A DNA stretch of 64,000 bases, from positions 12,280-76,279 of the forward strand of contig JBBDSJ010000130.1 of assembly GCA_040905025.1 (NCBI GenBank). Reading direction: 5' to 3'. Both the position numbers and the translations under genes were made by a program. The DNA comes from JBBDSJ01 sp040905025 (GTDB taxonomy: Bacteria; Pseudomonadota; Gammaproteobacteria; Methylohalomonadales; Methylohalomonadaceae). This document shows positions 41,796 to 51,059 of the stretch, piece after piece. Positions within the stretch are counted from its first letter, which is position 1. Every line of letters begins with the position of its first letter. The notes under the pieces were generated by a model. It did not search any database. It saw only the letters and a list, made by a program, of their open reading frames with translations, and was not told the DNA's origin.

Positions 41796-42546
41796 GCCGG
41801 TAGCCGGTTTTGAACATCCACCAGACAGTGATTATGCATAACAGCAGAAAAAACAGGATCATGCCGAGACTGATATAGACACTGACATCCGCGACGCCAT
41901 AGAAGCTCCAGCGAAAACCACTGATCAGATAGACTACCGGATTTAACAGGGTAATTTTTTGCCATAAGGGTGGCAGCATGTCGATGGAATAGAAACTGCC
42001 ACCCAGGAACGTCAGTGGCGTGACGATCATCATGGGTATGATTTGCAGTTTCTCGAAACCATCTGCCCAGATGCCGATAATAAAACCGAACAGACTGAAT
42101 GTGACGGCGGTCAGGACCAGGAATAACAGCATCAGCAATGGATATGCAATTTCATACGACACAAACAACCGCGCAGTCAGCATGATAAGCAGCCCCAGGA
42201 TGACAGACTTGGTCGCTGCGGCACCGACATAGCCCAGTACGATTTCAATCCAGGAAACCGGTGCGGACAGAATTTCATAAATAGTGCCGGAAAATTTTGG
42301 CATATAAATGCCGAATGAAGCGTTGGAAATACTCTCATTCAACAGCGACAGCATAATCAGCCCGGGAATGATGAACGCCCCATAGCTGACGCCGTCAATC
42401 TCGACCATGCGTGAACCGATGGCGGCACCAAAAACGACAAAATAAAGTGATGTCGATATTACCGGCGAGGCGATGCTCTGCATCAGTGTGCGCCAGGTAC
42501 GTGCCAGCTCGAAATGATAGATGGCACGAACAGCATAATAATTCAT
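41785..42546 (-). CDS. ABC-2 type transporter permease (YadH-like)
   Basis: This 253-aa permease has six hydrophobic segments and the ABC-2 signature block MMIVTPLTFLGGSFYSIDML ending PVVYLISGFRWSFYG. It begins inside the last codons of the ATPase gene (ATGA overlap), so the two form a transporter. YadG/YadH-type exporters move unknown hydrophobic substrates. Confidence 0.92.
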   Translation of the reverse strand: MNYYAVRAIYHFELARTWRTLMQSIASPVISTSLYFVVFGAAIGSRMVEIDGVSYGAFIIPGLIMLSLLNESISNASFGIYMPKFSGTIYEILSAPVSWIEIVLGYVGAAATKSVILGLLIMLTARLFVSYEIAYPLLMLLFLVLTAVTFSLFGFIIGIWADGFEKLQIIPMMIVTPLTFLGGSFYSIDMLPPLWQKITLLNPVVYLISGFRWSFYGVADVSVYISLGMILFFLLLCIITVWWMFKTGYRLKT

Positions 42547-43469
42547 GATTTTGCCCTCACCAGACTGACAAAAATTTCTTCCAGCGAGCTTTCTTCCGAG
42601 CGCAGATCCCTGAAATCAATGCCGTGCCGGGCCAACTCACGTAACAATTCGGCAATACCCGTTTGCTCACTCTGGGTATCGAAGGTGTAAATAAGTTCAT
42701 CGCCTCCGGCGCTCAGTTCCAGTGAATAATTGCCGAGCTCGGCCGGAATATTTGCCAGTGGTTGTTGCAGATGCAGGATGAGTTGTTTTTTGCCCAGTTT
42801 GGTCATCAATGCCTGCTTGTCTTCGACCAGAATCAATTCACCCTTGTTGATGATTCCGATGCGATCGGCCATCTCCTCGGCTTCTTCAATATAGTGTGTC
42901 GTGAGAATAATGGTGACGCCATTTTCGCGGAGTCCACGCACCATCTCCCACATGTCACGGCGCAACTCCACATCAACACCGGCGGTGGGTTCATCCAGAA
43001 ACAATATTTTTGGTTCATGTGCCAGTGCCTTGGCAATCATTACGCGGCGTTTCATGCCGCCGGACAAAGCCATTATTTTGCTGTCCTTCTTGTCCCATAA
43101 CGACAGATCGCGCAGCACTTTCTCAACGTAGGCAAAGTCTGCTGCTTTGCCGAACAGGCCACGGCTGAAATTGACGGTCGCCCAGACGGTTTCAAACATA
43201 TCCGTCGACAGTTCCTGTGGCACCAGGCCGATTTTGCTGCGGGCGAAACGGAAATCGGCAATGATGTCATGGCCGTCCGCAGTGATAATGCCATGACCGG
43301 GAGTCACGATGCCGCAGATGATGCTAATAAGTGTGGTTTTGCCGGCACCATTTGGACCCAGCAGGGCGAATATCTCGCCATGGTGGATATCCAGATTGAT
43401 ATTCTTCAGCGCCTGGAACCCTGACGCATAGGTTTTGCCAAGATTTTGTACGGAAATGATTGACTGCAT
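42543..43469 (-). CDS. ABC transporter ATP-binding protein (YadG-like)
   Basis: This 308-aa protein has Walker A LGPNGAGKTTL (about 38-48), signature ALSGGMKRRVMIAKAL, Walker B ILFLDEPTAGVD and an H-loop TTHYIEEAEEM. The C-terminal extension (about 225-308) is the usual DUF4162-like region. It overlaps the permease by 4 bp and starts 22 bp from pyk. Confidence 0.93.
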   Translation of the reverse strand: MQSIISVQNLGKTYASGFQALKNINLDIHHGEIFALLGPNGAGKTTLISIICGIVTPGHGIITADGHDIIADFRFARSKIGLVPQELSTDMFETVWATVNFSRGLFGKAADFAYVEKVLRDLSLWDKKDSKIMALSGGMKRRVMIAKALAHEPKILFLDEPTAGVDVELRRDMWEMVRGLRENGVTIILTTHYIEEAEEMADRIGIINKGELILVEDKQALMTKLGKKQLILHLQQPLANIPAELGNYSLELSAGGDELIYTFDTQSEQTGIAELLRELARHGIDFRDLRSEESSLEEIFVSLVRAKS

Positions 43470-43491
43470 GGACTGTTACTTAATCCGGGAT

Positions 43492-44946
43492 TTATACCAT
43501 CAACACAGTGACTGAAGGGGCATTCAGCTTTGGATCACTATTGAAGCCACGTACAAGTAATATATGTTGGCCTTCGTTAGCGAGTTCAAGCTTGTTAACC
43601 AGTTGTCTGGCGACCTGTGCGCCGTCTTCGGTAGCCGCGGCATCTGACAATACTGGCAGGATTCCCCACATCAGCGCCATACGCCGATAGGCTGAAGGGT
43701 TCGGTGTCAGTGCCAGAATCGGTGCTTGCGGTCTGACCGAACTCATGGTTAATGCACTCATGCCGGTATTCGAGATCACGATCGTTGCCCGCACATGCAA
43801 ATCCTGGCCGAGCTGCGATGTCGCATTGGCCATCGCCTGCCATACCGGCGTGGCTTCCTGATATACAGGTGACATGGATGATGTTTGCGCACGCTGTTGC
43901 CACATGAATGCTTCCGTATGCCGTGCCACATCATTCATCATGCGTACTGCAGCTACCGGAAATGCGCCAACGGCTGTTTCACCCGATAACATAATCGCAT
44001 CGGCACCCTGCATGACAGCATTGGAAACATCCGAAACCTCGGCGCGTGTTGGCCGCGGATTTTCAATCATGGATTCGAGCATTTGCGTTGCGACAATGAC
44101 TGGTTTGAATTGTTGCCGTGCCAGAGTAATTAGTTGTTGCTGCGCGACAGGCACCTGTTCCGGACTGAGTTCTACGCCAAGATCACCACGCGCGATCATG
44201 ATGGCATCAACACCGGCAAGAATATCATTGATGGCCGACAACGCTTCCGGCTTTTCAATTTTTGCAATGATGGGTGTGTTATGGCCGGCAGCGGTGATCA
44301 ATTCGCGTAGTTCGTCAACATCCGCGCGCTGCCGGACGAACGACAGCGCAATGTAATCAACGCCTAAATCCAGAGCGAATGTAACATCAGCACGATCTTT
44401 ATCAGTCAATGCCGGTGCCGATACTTCGACGCCGGGCAGGTTGATGCCTTTATGGTTTTTCAGTATGCCACCCTGGATAACACGGCAGTTTATTTCGGTG
44501 CCGGCAACATCCTCGACCCGCAGTTCCATCGCGCCATCAGCGAGCAGAATGCGATCGCCGGTTTTTACGTCAGCGGCAAGCGCACTGTATTGTGATGGAA
44601 TCAAGCCAGGCTCGCCTGTTACATCCCGTGTCGTGACCGTTACGGCAGCACCATTTTTCAGCTCAATGCCGTCAGGATCCCTGAACTTGCCGGTGCGGAT
44701 TTTCGGTCCGCACAAGTCGGCAAGAATAGCTATCGGTTCACCCAGTTCATCGGCCACTGCGCGGATACGCTGATAGGTCTCGCGATGTGCAGCCTGCTCG
44801 CCATGCGACATATTCAGGCGAAAGACATTCGCCCCCGTCTGGATAAGTTGCTTGATTGACGCCGGGTTGTCACTGACCGGCCCCAGCGTGGCAATAATTT
44901 TCGTGCGGCGCTTCTTCAACAGCGCAAGTTGTGTCACGATGCCCAT
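43492..44946 (-). CDS. pyk: Pyruvate kinase
   Basis: This 484-aa enzyme makes pyruvate and ATP from PEP and ADP. Family blocks: RRTKIIATLGP, NVFRLNMSHG, ILADLCGPKIRTGKF, the signature AIMIARGDLGVEL, VATQMLESMIENPRPTRAEVSD, and VMQGADAIMLSGETAVGAFP. The start is ambiguous: ATG at 44946 has AGGAG 11 bp upstream, ATG at 44970 has AAGG 4 bp upstream. It is divergent from the MFS gene with little space, so promoters must overlap. Confidence 0.96.
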   Translation of the reverse strand: MGIVTQLALLKKRRTKIIATLGPVSDNPASIKQLIQTGANVFRLNMSHGEQAAHRETYQRIRAVADELGEPIAILADLCGPKIRTGKFRDPDGIELKNGAAVTVTTRDVTGEPGLIPSQYSALAADVKTGDRILLADGAMELRVEDVAGTEINCRVIQGGILKNHKGINLPGVEVSAPALTDKDRADVTFALDLGVDYIALSFVRQRADVDELRELITAAGHNTPIIAKIEKPEALSAINDILAGVDAIMIARGDLGVELSPEQVPVAQQQLITLARQQFKPVIVATQMLESMIENPRPTRAEVSDVSNAVMQGADAIMLSGETAVGAFPVAAVRMMNDVARHTEAFMWQQRAQTSSMSPVYQEATPVWQAMANATSQLGQDLHVRATIVISNTGMSALTMSSVRPQAPILALTPNPSAYRRMALMWGILPVLSDAAATEDGAQVARQLVNKLELANEGQHILLVRGFNSDPKLNAPSVTVLMV

Positions 44947-44990
44947 TAATTCGGGATCTCCTGAGTTCATGTAGCCTTGATTACCACACT

Positions 44991-46310
44991 ATGAATCAAT
45001 TCAGTCTGCTTGCAGCACAGCGGTTTGGACCCCTGTTTTGCACCCAGTTTCTGGGCGCCCTGAATGACAATATATTCCGTACGGCGCTGGCGCTGTTTAT
45101 CGGTTACAACCTCGCCGCACAGACTGATCTGAACGCAAACCTGCTGATCGTGCTTGCCAGCGGTATATTTATTCTGCCTTTTTTCCTGTTTTCGGCGACC
45201 GCCGGCCAGCTTGCTGACAAGTACGAGAAATCCATGTTGATCCGGCGCGTAAAGTTGCTGGAAATTTTTATTATGGCCGTTGGCGCAGCCGGGTTTATGC
45301 TGGAAAGTATCGCCTTGTTGCTTAGTGTCCTGTTTCTGATGGGCGCGCAATCCGCGCTGTTTGGGCCGCTCAAGTATGGCATTCTGCCACAGCACCTGCA
45401 GATCAACGAATTGGTCGGTGGCAATGGCATGGTGCAGATGGGCACTTATCTGGCTATCCTGCTCGGCATCATGACCGGCGGCCTGCTGATTGCGATACCG
45501 GAACGTGGTCCGTTCATTATCACCCTGGTGGTGATTACTGTTGCCGTCAGCGGCTGGCTCATTAGCCATGCCATTCCACCGGCGCCATCGGCGCAGCCAA
45601 CGTTGCGTATTGCCCCCAACTTTATTGCCCAGACCTGGCGGCTGGTGGTCATGATTGCCCGTGACCGGATTACATTTATTGCCATTCTCGGTGTCTCCTG
45701 GTTCTGGTTTTTAGGCGCAACTTTTCTGGCACTGATTCAAAGCCCGGGCTATGTGCAGGAAGTTCTTGGCGGTGCCGAGCAGGTGGCGACATTGTTGCTG
45801 GCGACATTTTCCATCGGCATAGGTGTCGGATCGCTGTTATGTGAGCGGTTTTCGCGCGGCGGGATAGAATTATTACTGGTTATTGTCGGTATTGGCGGAA
45901 TCAGCCTGTGTGCCGGGGATTTATATCTGGCCAGCGGTCAAATGCCGTCAGCCGCTGGTGATGGTGTATTCGCTGCGCTAGAGTTCCTGCGACTCTGGCC
46001 GGGCCAGCATGTGCTGCTGGATCTGGTCGGGATTGGCTTGTTCGGTGGACTTTATATTGTGCCGTTATATGCCCTCATCCAGCAGCGTGCCGATCCGGCC
46101 GAGCGCGCCCGGACAATTGCCGCCAATAATATTCTTAATGCGCTACTGATGGTACTGTCTGCACTGGTCACAATGGCACTGCTGGCCATCAGTGTCAGTA
46201 TTCCGCAGATTTTTCTGCTGGTGGCGCTTGCGAATCTGGTATTTGCCGTTACTGTAATAATGCAACTGTCACCATTGCGGGCGCGGCTGGCCGGCCTGTT
46301 GCCCGGCTGA
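44991..46310 (+). CDS. LplT-like MFS lysophospholipid transporter
   Basis: This 439-aa MFS carrier has about 12 membrane segments. GALNDNIFRTALALFIGYNL near the start and QSALFGPLKYGILPQHL are typical of LplT and of the MFS part of Aas-type fusions. LplT moves lysophospholipids into the cytoplasm for re-acylation. The acyltransferase that follows or is fused in relatives is absent here. Start ATG at 44991; the frame upstream overlaps pyk and lacks a match. Confidence 0.85.
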   Translation: MNQFSLLAAQRFGPLFCTQFLGALNDNIFRTALALFIGYNLAAQTDLNANLLIVLASGIFILPFFLFSATAGQLADKYEKSMLIRRVKLLEIFIMAVGAAGFMLESIALLLSVLFLMGAQSALFGPLKYGILPQHLQINELVGGNGMVQMGTYLAILLGIMTGGLLIAIPERGPFIITLVVITVAVSGWLISHAIPPAPSAQPTLRIAPNFIAQTWRLVVMIARDRITFIAILGVSWFWFLGATFLALIQSPGYVQEVLGGAEQVATLLLATFSIGIGVGSLLCERFSRGGIELLLVIVGIGGISLCAGDLYLASGQMPSAAGDGVFAALEFLRLWPGQHVLLDLVGIGLFGGLYIVPLYALIQQRADPAERARTIAANNILNALLMVLSALVTMALLAISVSIPQIFLLVALANLVFAVTVIMQLSPLRARLAGLLPG

Positions 46311-46360
46311 TCGGGGGCGCTGTTGTCACTGAGTCATTCAGGACTCGTTAATTGTCCATG

Positions 46361-46384
46361 ACAGGAACTATTCCTGTTTATAAT
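46361..46384 (+). promoter_or_regulatory. Possible promoter/operator of the 104-aa lipoprotein
   Basis: ACAGGAA-CTA-TTCCTGT is a perfect 7-bp inverted repeat (46361-46377), followed at once by TATAAT (46379-46384). A second candidate is TTGACT (46384-46389) with TATAGC (46409-46414) at 19-bp spacing. Confidence 0.45.
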
Positions 46385-46472
46385 TGACTGATTTAAATAA
46401 AGATTTTTTATAGCCCTGAATACGCGTTAGACTAGCGCGATAATTTAAAACCACGAAAGGGAGAAGATGATT

Positions 46473-46781
46473 ATGAAGCAAATGTACACATGGCCGTTGT
46501 TATTCGTCAGTGCGCTGGTGCTTGCCGGTTGCGGCAGTGATGAAGGCGATACACAGGCTCCGGCCGCTCCACAGCCGGAAGAGACCTTTGACGAATCCAG
46601 GCCGATGATCGAGCAATATGAAGTCAAGATGATTGATCATAGCCGCGACGAAAAGGAATTCGAGCTGCGTAAAACGCTCAACGGGGTTGAGTCCATGCTG
46701 GAAGACGGAATCGGTGACGAAGCTGCATTGAAGAAGCAGAAAGCCGAGCTCGAAAAAGAACTCAAGGCATTGATGAAATAA
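46473..46781 (+). CDS. Small lipoprotein
   Basis: This 102-aa protein has a lipoprotein signal ending LVLAGC followed by a Pro/Ala/Glu linker (DTQAPAAPQPEETFDE) and a charged helix (ALKKQKAELEKELKALM). It is probably anchored in the outer membrane. The Met at 46473 has GGAG 8 bp upstream; a Met two codons earlier is too close. A bidirectional terminator follows. Confidence 0.75.
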   Translation: MKQMYTWPLLFVSALVLAGCGSDEGDTQAPAAPQPEETFDESRPMIEQYEVKMIDHSRDEKEFELRKTLNGVESMLEDGIGDEAALKKQKAELEKELKALMK

Positions 46782-46802
46782 GCCTGATGGCTCGAGTCAA
46801 AT

Positions 46803-46838
46803 AAAAAAGCCGGCGCTGTAGCAAGCGCCGGCTTTTTT
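46803..46838. terminator. Bidirectional terminator between the lipoprotein gene and ssb
   Basis: A 15-bp perfect stem (A6-GCCGGCGCT with AGCGCCGGC-T6) and 6-nt loop serves the convergent lipoprotein and ssb genes. Confidence 0.9.
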
Positions 46839-46856
46839 GATCAGGCCAGGCAAGTT

Positions 46857-47309
46857 TCAGAACGGAATGTCGTCGTCGAAATTATCGTTGCCGGCCGGCG
46901 CGCGTGCGGCTGACTGGCCTGAATCCGCCGGACGTGATGTCTCACCCGTGTTGCCGCCACCGCTACCGCCGCGGCCACCGAGCATTTGCATCTCGTTGAC
47001 GACGATCTCCGTCGTGTATTTGTCGTTACCGTCGCGATCCTGCCATTTGCGTGTCTGCAGGCGTCCCTCGACATAGACTTGCGAGCCCTTTTTCAGATAC
47101 TCGCCGACGATTTCCGCGAGCCGGCCAAAAAATACCAGTCGGTGCCATTCGGTGCGTTCCTGCGTATCGCCCGTGTCCTTGTCCTTCCAATGTTCGCTGG
47201 TGGCGATGTTGACGTTGGCTACGGCCGCGCCGCTGGCGGTATAGCGAATTTCCGGATCCTGTCCGAGGTTGCCGATAAGAATGACTTTATTGATGCCTCT
47301 GCTGGCCAT
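46857..47309 (-). CDS. ssb: Single-stranded DNA-binding protein
   Basis: This 150-aa SSB has an OB fold (MASRGINKVILIGNLGQDPE, EWHRLVFFGRLAEIVGEYLK, VYVEGRLQTRKWQDRDG), a flexible Gly-rich linker (GGRGGSGGGNTGETS) and the acidic tip DDDIPF that binds partner proteins. It is divergent from uvrA, a common arrangement. Confidence 0.97.
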   Translation of the reverse strand: MASRGINKVILIGNLGQDPEIRYTASGAAVANVNIATSEHWKDKDTGDTQERTEWHRLVFFGRLAEIVGEYLKKGSQVYVEGRLQTRKWQDRDGNDKYTTEIVVNEMQMLGGRGGSGGGNTGETSRPADSGQSAARAPAGNDNFDDDIPF

Positions 47310-47421
47310 ATGACGTTCTCCATTGTCTGGCGGTAAGTGTCTCCAGGGTCGAAATTAGCGTGTCCGGGCAACGTCCAGTCCGCGCGCGTTGGCCGCGATC
47401 ATTGTTTTGCCCGTATTTACT

Positions 47422-47451
47422 TTGCTCAGGGCGACCCAAAAAACGTATAGT
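47422..47451 (+). promoter_or_regulatory. Candidate uvrA promoter
   Basis: TTGCTC (47422-47427), 18-bp spacer, TATAGT (47446-47451), 30 bp before the start codon. No LexA-type palindrome was found between ssb and uvrA. Confidence 0.5.
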
Positions 47452-47481
47452 AACAGGTTCCGTTGTTGTCGCGAAAATACC

Positions 47482-50391
47482 ATGAATACTATCCGCATAC
47501 GCGGTGCCCGCACCCACAATCTCAAGAATATTGACCTGGAATTGCCACGTGATCGGTTGATTGTGATCACCGGCCTGTCGGGTTCCGGCAAGTCATCGCT
47601 GGCTTTTGATACGATTTATGCCGATGGGCAGCGCCGTTATGTCGAGTCGTTGTCGGCCTATGCGCGCCAGTTTCTGTCGATGATGGAAAAACCGGATGTG
47701 GATCACATCGAGGGACTGTCACCGGCGATTTCGATTGAGCAGAAATCGACTTCGCATAATCCGCGTTCCACGGTCGGCACCATCACTGAAATCTACGATT
47801 ATTTGCGTTTGTTGTTCGCCCGGGCAGGTGAGCCGCGCTGCCCGACGCATGGCGTGACGCTGGCGGCACAGAGTGTCAGCCAGATGGTGGATGCAATTCT
47901 GGCACGGCCGGAGGGTGACAAGCTCATGTTGCTGGCGCCGGTTATCCAGGGCCGTAAAGGCGAGCATATCCAGGTGTTTGAACGTCTGCAGGCGGAAGGA
48001 TTTCTGCGCGCGCGCGTGAATGGCGAATTGATCGAACTGGGTGAACCGATCAAGCTGGAGCGCTACAAGAAACACGACATCGAGGCTGTGGTGGATCGCT
48101 TCAAGGTGCGTGAGGATCTGCGTTTGCGGTTGGCGGAGTCGATCGAAACGGCCCTGCGGCTGTCGGACGGGCTGGTACGCATTGCACCGATGGATGAGCA
48201 CACGCCTGACGCCGAAATTTTGTTTTCAGCCCGCCATGCCTGCCCGCATTGTGGTTACAGCATCAGTGAACTTGAACCGAAACTGTTTTCGTTTAATAAC
48301 CCGGCCGGTGCCTGCCCGGGCTGTGACGGTCTGGGTGTTATCCAGTTCTTTGACCCGGCCCGGGTCGTGCAGGACCCGGAACTGAGCCTCCCCGGTGGCG
48401 CTATCCGTGGCTGGGACCGGCGCAATGCTTATTATTACAGCCTGATCCAGTCGCTGGCGAAGCACTATAAATTCAATATTGATACCCCGTTTGGTGAATT
48501 GCCCGAAGCGGTGCGGGAAGCGATTTTGCACGGCAGTGGCGAAACCGAGATTGAGTTCAGCTATCTGAACCAGCGCCAGGGCCGGATTAAACGCCGGCAT
48601 CCGTTTGAGGGCGTGATCCCCAATATGGAGCGGCGTTACCGGGAAACCGATTCGGTCATGATTCGGGAAGAGCTGGCGCGTTATCAGGCCAGCCAGCCGT
48701 GTCCGGCCTGCAGCGGCAGTCGTTTGAATGAAGCGGCCCGGCATGTCTTTATTAATGATGTTACGTTGCCGATGATCACGGCGTTGCCGGTGGGCGATGC
48801 GCAGACATTTTTTGCCGATTTGCAACTGATCGGCCGGCGCCAGGAAATTGCCAGCAAAATCCTGAAAGAGGTGGGTGAGCGGTTACAGTTCCTGATCAAT
48901 GTAGGACTGGACTACCTGACGCTGGATCGCAATGCCGACTCGCTGTCGGGTGGCGAAGCGCAACGTATCCGCCTGGCCAGCCAGATCGGGGCCGGCCTGG
49001 TCGGCGTGATGTACATTCTGGATGAACCCTCGATTGGTCTGCATCAGCGTGACAACCAACGCTTGCTGGCAACGCTCAGGCATTTACGCGATCTCGGCAA
49101 CACGGTTATCGTGGTTGAACATGACGAGGAAGCCATTCGCGAGGCGGATTATCTGGTCGACATGGGTCCTGGCGCCGGTATCCATGGTGGCGAAGTCGTG
49201 GCGCAGGGGTCGGCCGCTGATATTGCCGCCGCCGAGCATTCCCTGACCGGCCAGTATCTGTCCGGGCGCAAACAGATTGCAGTGCCGGCCGCACGTACAC
49301 CAGTGGACAAACAGCAGCTGATTAAACTGTGCGGAGCCAGTGGCCACAACCTGAAAAATGTTGATATCGAAATACCGGTCGGTCTGCTGAGTTGCATTAC
49401 CGGGGTTTCCGGTTCCGGCAAGTCCACGCTGATCAATGACACGCTGTACCGGATTGTGGCGGCAGAACTCAATGGTGCGAGTGAACAGCCATCTGCCTAC
49501 AGTTCGATTGCAGGCCTTGAATTGATCGACAAGGTTGTCGATATCGATCAAAGCCCGATCGGCCGGACGCCGCGTTCCAATCCGGCCACTTATACCGGTC
49601 TCTTTACCCCTATTCGTGAACTCTTTGCTGCCACCCAGGAAGCCCGCTCACGTGGCTATCAGCCGGGCCGTTTCAGTTTCAATGTCAAGGGTGGCCGCTG
49701 CGAACCGTGCCAGGGTGACGGACTGATCAAGGTAGAAATGCATTTTCTGCCGGATATCTATGTACCTTGCGATGTTTGCAAGGGCCAGCGTTACAGCCGT
49801 GAAACGCTGGATGTACGTTACAAGGGCAAGAATATTCATGAAGTACTGGATATGAGTGTTGAGGAAGCACGCAGCTTTTTTGATCCGGTACCTGTCATTG
49901 CGCGCAAATTGCAGACCTTGATGGATGTCGGCCTGTCCTATATTCGCCTCGGTCAGAATGCCACGACCTTGTCCGGGGGCGAAGCCCAACGTATCAAACT
50001 TTCGCGTGAACTGTCGAAACGCGATACCGGCCGTACCCTGTATATTCTGGATGAGCCGACGACCGGTCTGCATTTTCAGGATATTCAGCAACTGTTGAAT
50101 GTACTGCATCGCTTGCGTGATCATGGCAATACGATTGTTGTTATCGAACACAATCTGGATGTCATCAAGACGGCAGACTGGGTGGTTGATTTGGGTCCGG
50201 AAGGCGGGCATCGGGGTGGCGAAATCATAGCCAGCGGTACGCCCGAACAAATTGCACGTATAAAAGCATCACATACAGGGCGCTACTTGCAGCCACTGCT
50301 GACAACAGCCAACAAATTAAAACCCGCTGCAGCAAAAAAAGCGACGAAGAAGAAAGCTGTCAGAAAAAAACGTCTGGCAACCTCGGCCTGA
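47482..50391 (+). CDS. uvrA: UvrABC excision nuclease subunit A
   Basis: This 969-aa protein has two ABC modules: Walker A ITGLSGSGKSSLAFD and ITGVSGSGKSTL, signatures SLSGGEAQRIRLA and TLSGGEAQRIKLS, and Walker B YILDEPSIGLH and YILDEPTTGLH. Zinc motifs CPHC...CPGC and CEPC...CDVC are present. UvrA finds bulky DNA damage. I use the ATG at 47482 (MNTIRIRGARTHNLKNID); the frame upstream is not conserved. The Lys/Ala-rich tail (KPAAAKKATKKKAVRKKRLA) is an addition not found in E. coli UvrA. Confidence 0.97.
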   Translation: MNTIRIRGARTHNLKNIDLELPRDRLIVITGLSGSGKSSLAFDTIYADGQRRYVESLSAYARQFLSMMEKPDVDHIEGLSPAISIEQKSTSHNPRSTVGTITEIYDYLRLLFARAGEPRCPTHGVTLAAQSVSQMVDAILARPEGDKLMLLAPVIQGRKGEHIQVFERLQAEGFLRARVNGELIELGEPIKLERYKKHDIEAVVDRFKVREDLRLRLAESIETALRLSDGLVRIAPMDEHTPDAEILFSARHACPHCGYSISELEPKLFSFNNPAGACPGCDGLGVIQFFDPARVVQDPELSLPGGAIRGWDRRNAYYYSLIQSLAKHYKFNIDTPFGELPEAVREAILHGSGETEIEFSYLNQRQGRIKRRHPFEGVIPNMERRYRETDSVMIREELARYQASQPCPACSGSRLNEAARHVFINDVTLPMITALPVGDAQTFFADLQLIGRRQEIASKILKEVGERLQFLINVGLDYLTLDRNADSLSGGEAQRIRLASQIGAGLVGVMYILDEPSIGLHQRDNQRLLATLRHLRDLGNTVIVVEHDEEAIREADYLVDMGPGAGIHGGEVVAQGSAADIAAAEHSLTGQYLSGRKQIAVPAARTPVDKQQLIKLCGASGHNLKNVDIEIPVGLLSCITGVSGSGKSTLINDTLYRIVAAELNGASEQPSAYSSIAGLELIDKVVDIDQSPIGRTPRSNPATYTGLFTPIRELFAATQEARSRGYQPGRFSFNVKGGRCEPCQGDGLIKVEMHFLPDIYVPCDVCKGQRYSRETLDVRYKGKNIHEVLDMSVEEARSFFDPVPVIARKLQTLMDVGLSYIRLGQNATTLSGGEAQRIKLSRELSKRDTGRTLYILDEPTTGLHFQDIQQLLNVLHRLRDHGNTIVVIEHNLDVIKTADWVVDLGPEGGHRGGEIIASGTPEQIARIKASHTGRYLQPLLTTANKLKPAAAKKATKKKAVRKKRLATSA

Positions 50392-50400
50392 ATATAACCT

Positions 50401-51048
50401 TTATTGATTCAACTGACCGCCAAGACTCAGTCCGTAGATGACCAATACCGGGATCTGTATCAACAAGGCCAGTGCTTGTGCGAGAAATTCATTATTGCCA
50501 TGAATATGCAGGACGTGGTCGATTTGGTTACCCAGCCCCTCGGCGATCACCGGCAGCAAACGCATACTCAGCATAATCAGCACCAGTAATAAAAACGCAG
50601 TCGGCCAGCCCGGCCAGACATGCAACGCTGCAATATCGAGACGCAGTGCCAGCCATTTTCCCAGCAAACCCAATGCAACGATGCCCTGAACAGGAAGAAT
50701 CAGCGCCTGCCAGCGTTCACTGCCTGGTAACAGCGGTAGCAGTAATGCCAGCAGGAACAGAATATTGATGAGTGATTGCGGCCGGCCGGATGGTTGTGCG
50801 AGCAAATCCATTAATGCCGGTGCCGACGTCTGTCCGTAGATCAACGGATAGCTGAGAAAAATAAACAACAGCAGTGCCAGTATGCGCAGCAAAGGCAGGC
50901 CGATATGTTCCCAGTACCAGAGTAATACTCTTGAACGCAGACATTGCTCAAGCCGTGCATGCGACCATGCCAGGCTAATGCTTGTCAGGAAATAAAGTAC
51001 AGCTGCCAGCCATAGACACGGATGCAGTATGACATCCAGCAAACTCAT
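50401..51048 (-). CDS. Integral membrane protein of unknown function
   Basis: This 215-aa protein has about five or six hydrophobic segments (WLAAVLYFLTSISLAW, LLRILALLLFIFLSYPLIYG, AFLLLVLIMLSMRLL, AQALALLIQIPVLVIYGL) and short polar loops. No family motif is recognised. It ends 10 bp from uvrA, convergent, and is 12 bp downstream of the FadL-type gene, so probably in one operon with it. Confidence 0.65.
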   Translation of the reverse strand: MSLLDVILHPCLWLAAVLYFLTSISLAWSHARLEQCLRSRVLLWYWEHIGLPLLRILALLLFIFLSYPLIYGQTSAPALMDLLAQPSGRPQSLINILFLLALLLPLLPGSERWQALILPVQGIVALGLLGKWLALRLDIAALHVWPGWPTAFLLLVLIMLSMRLLPVIAEGLGNQIDHVLHIHGNNEFLAQALALLIQIPVLVIYGLSLGGQLNQ

Positions 51049-51059
51049 GGCGTTGTTGC

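Noticed and set aside
47310..47481. LexA (SOS) box upstream of uvrA
   Set aside because: I looked for CTGT-N8-ACAG and close variants on both strands and found none convincing.
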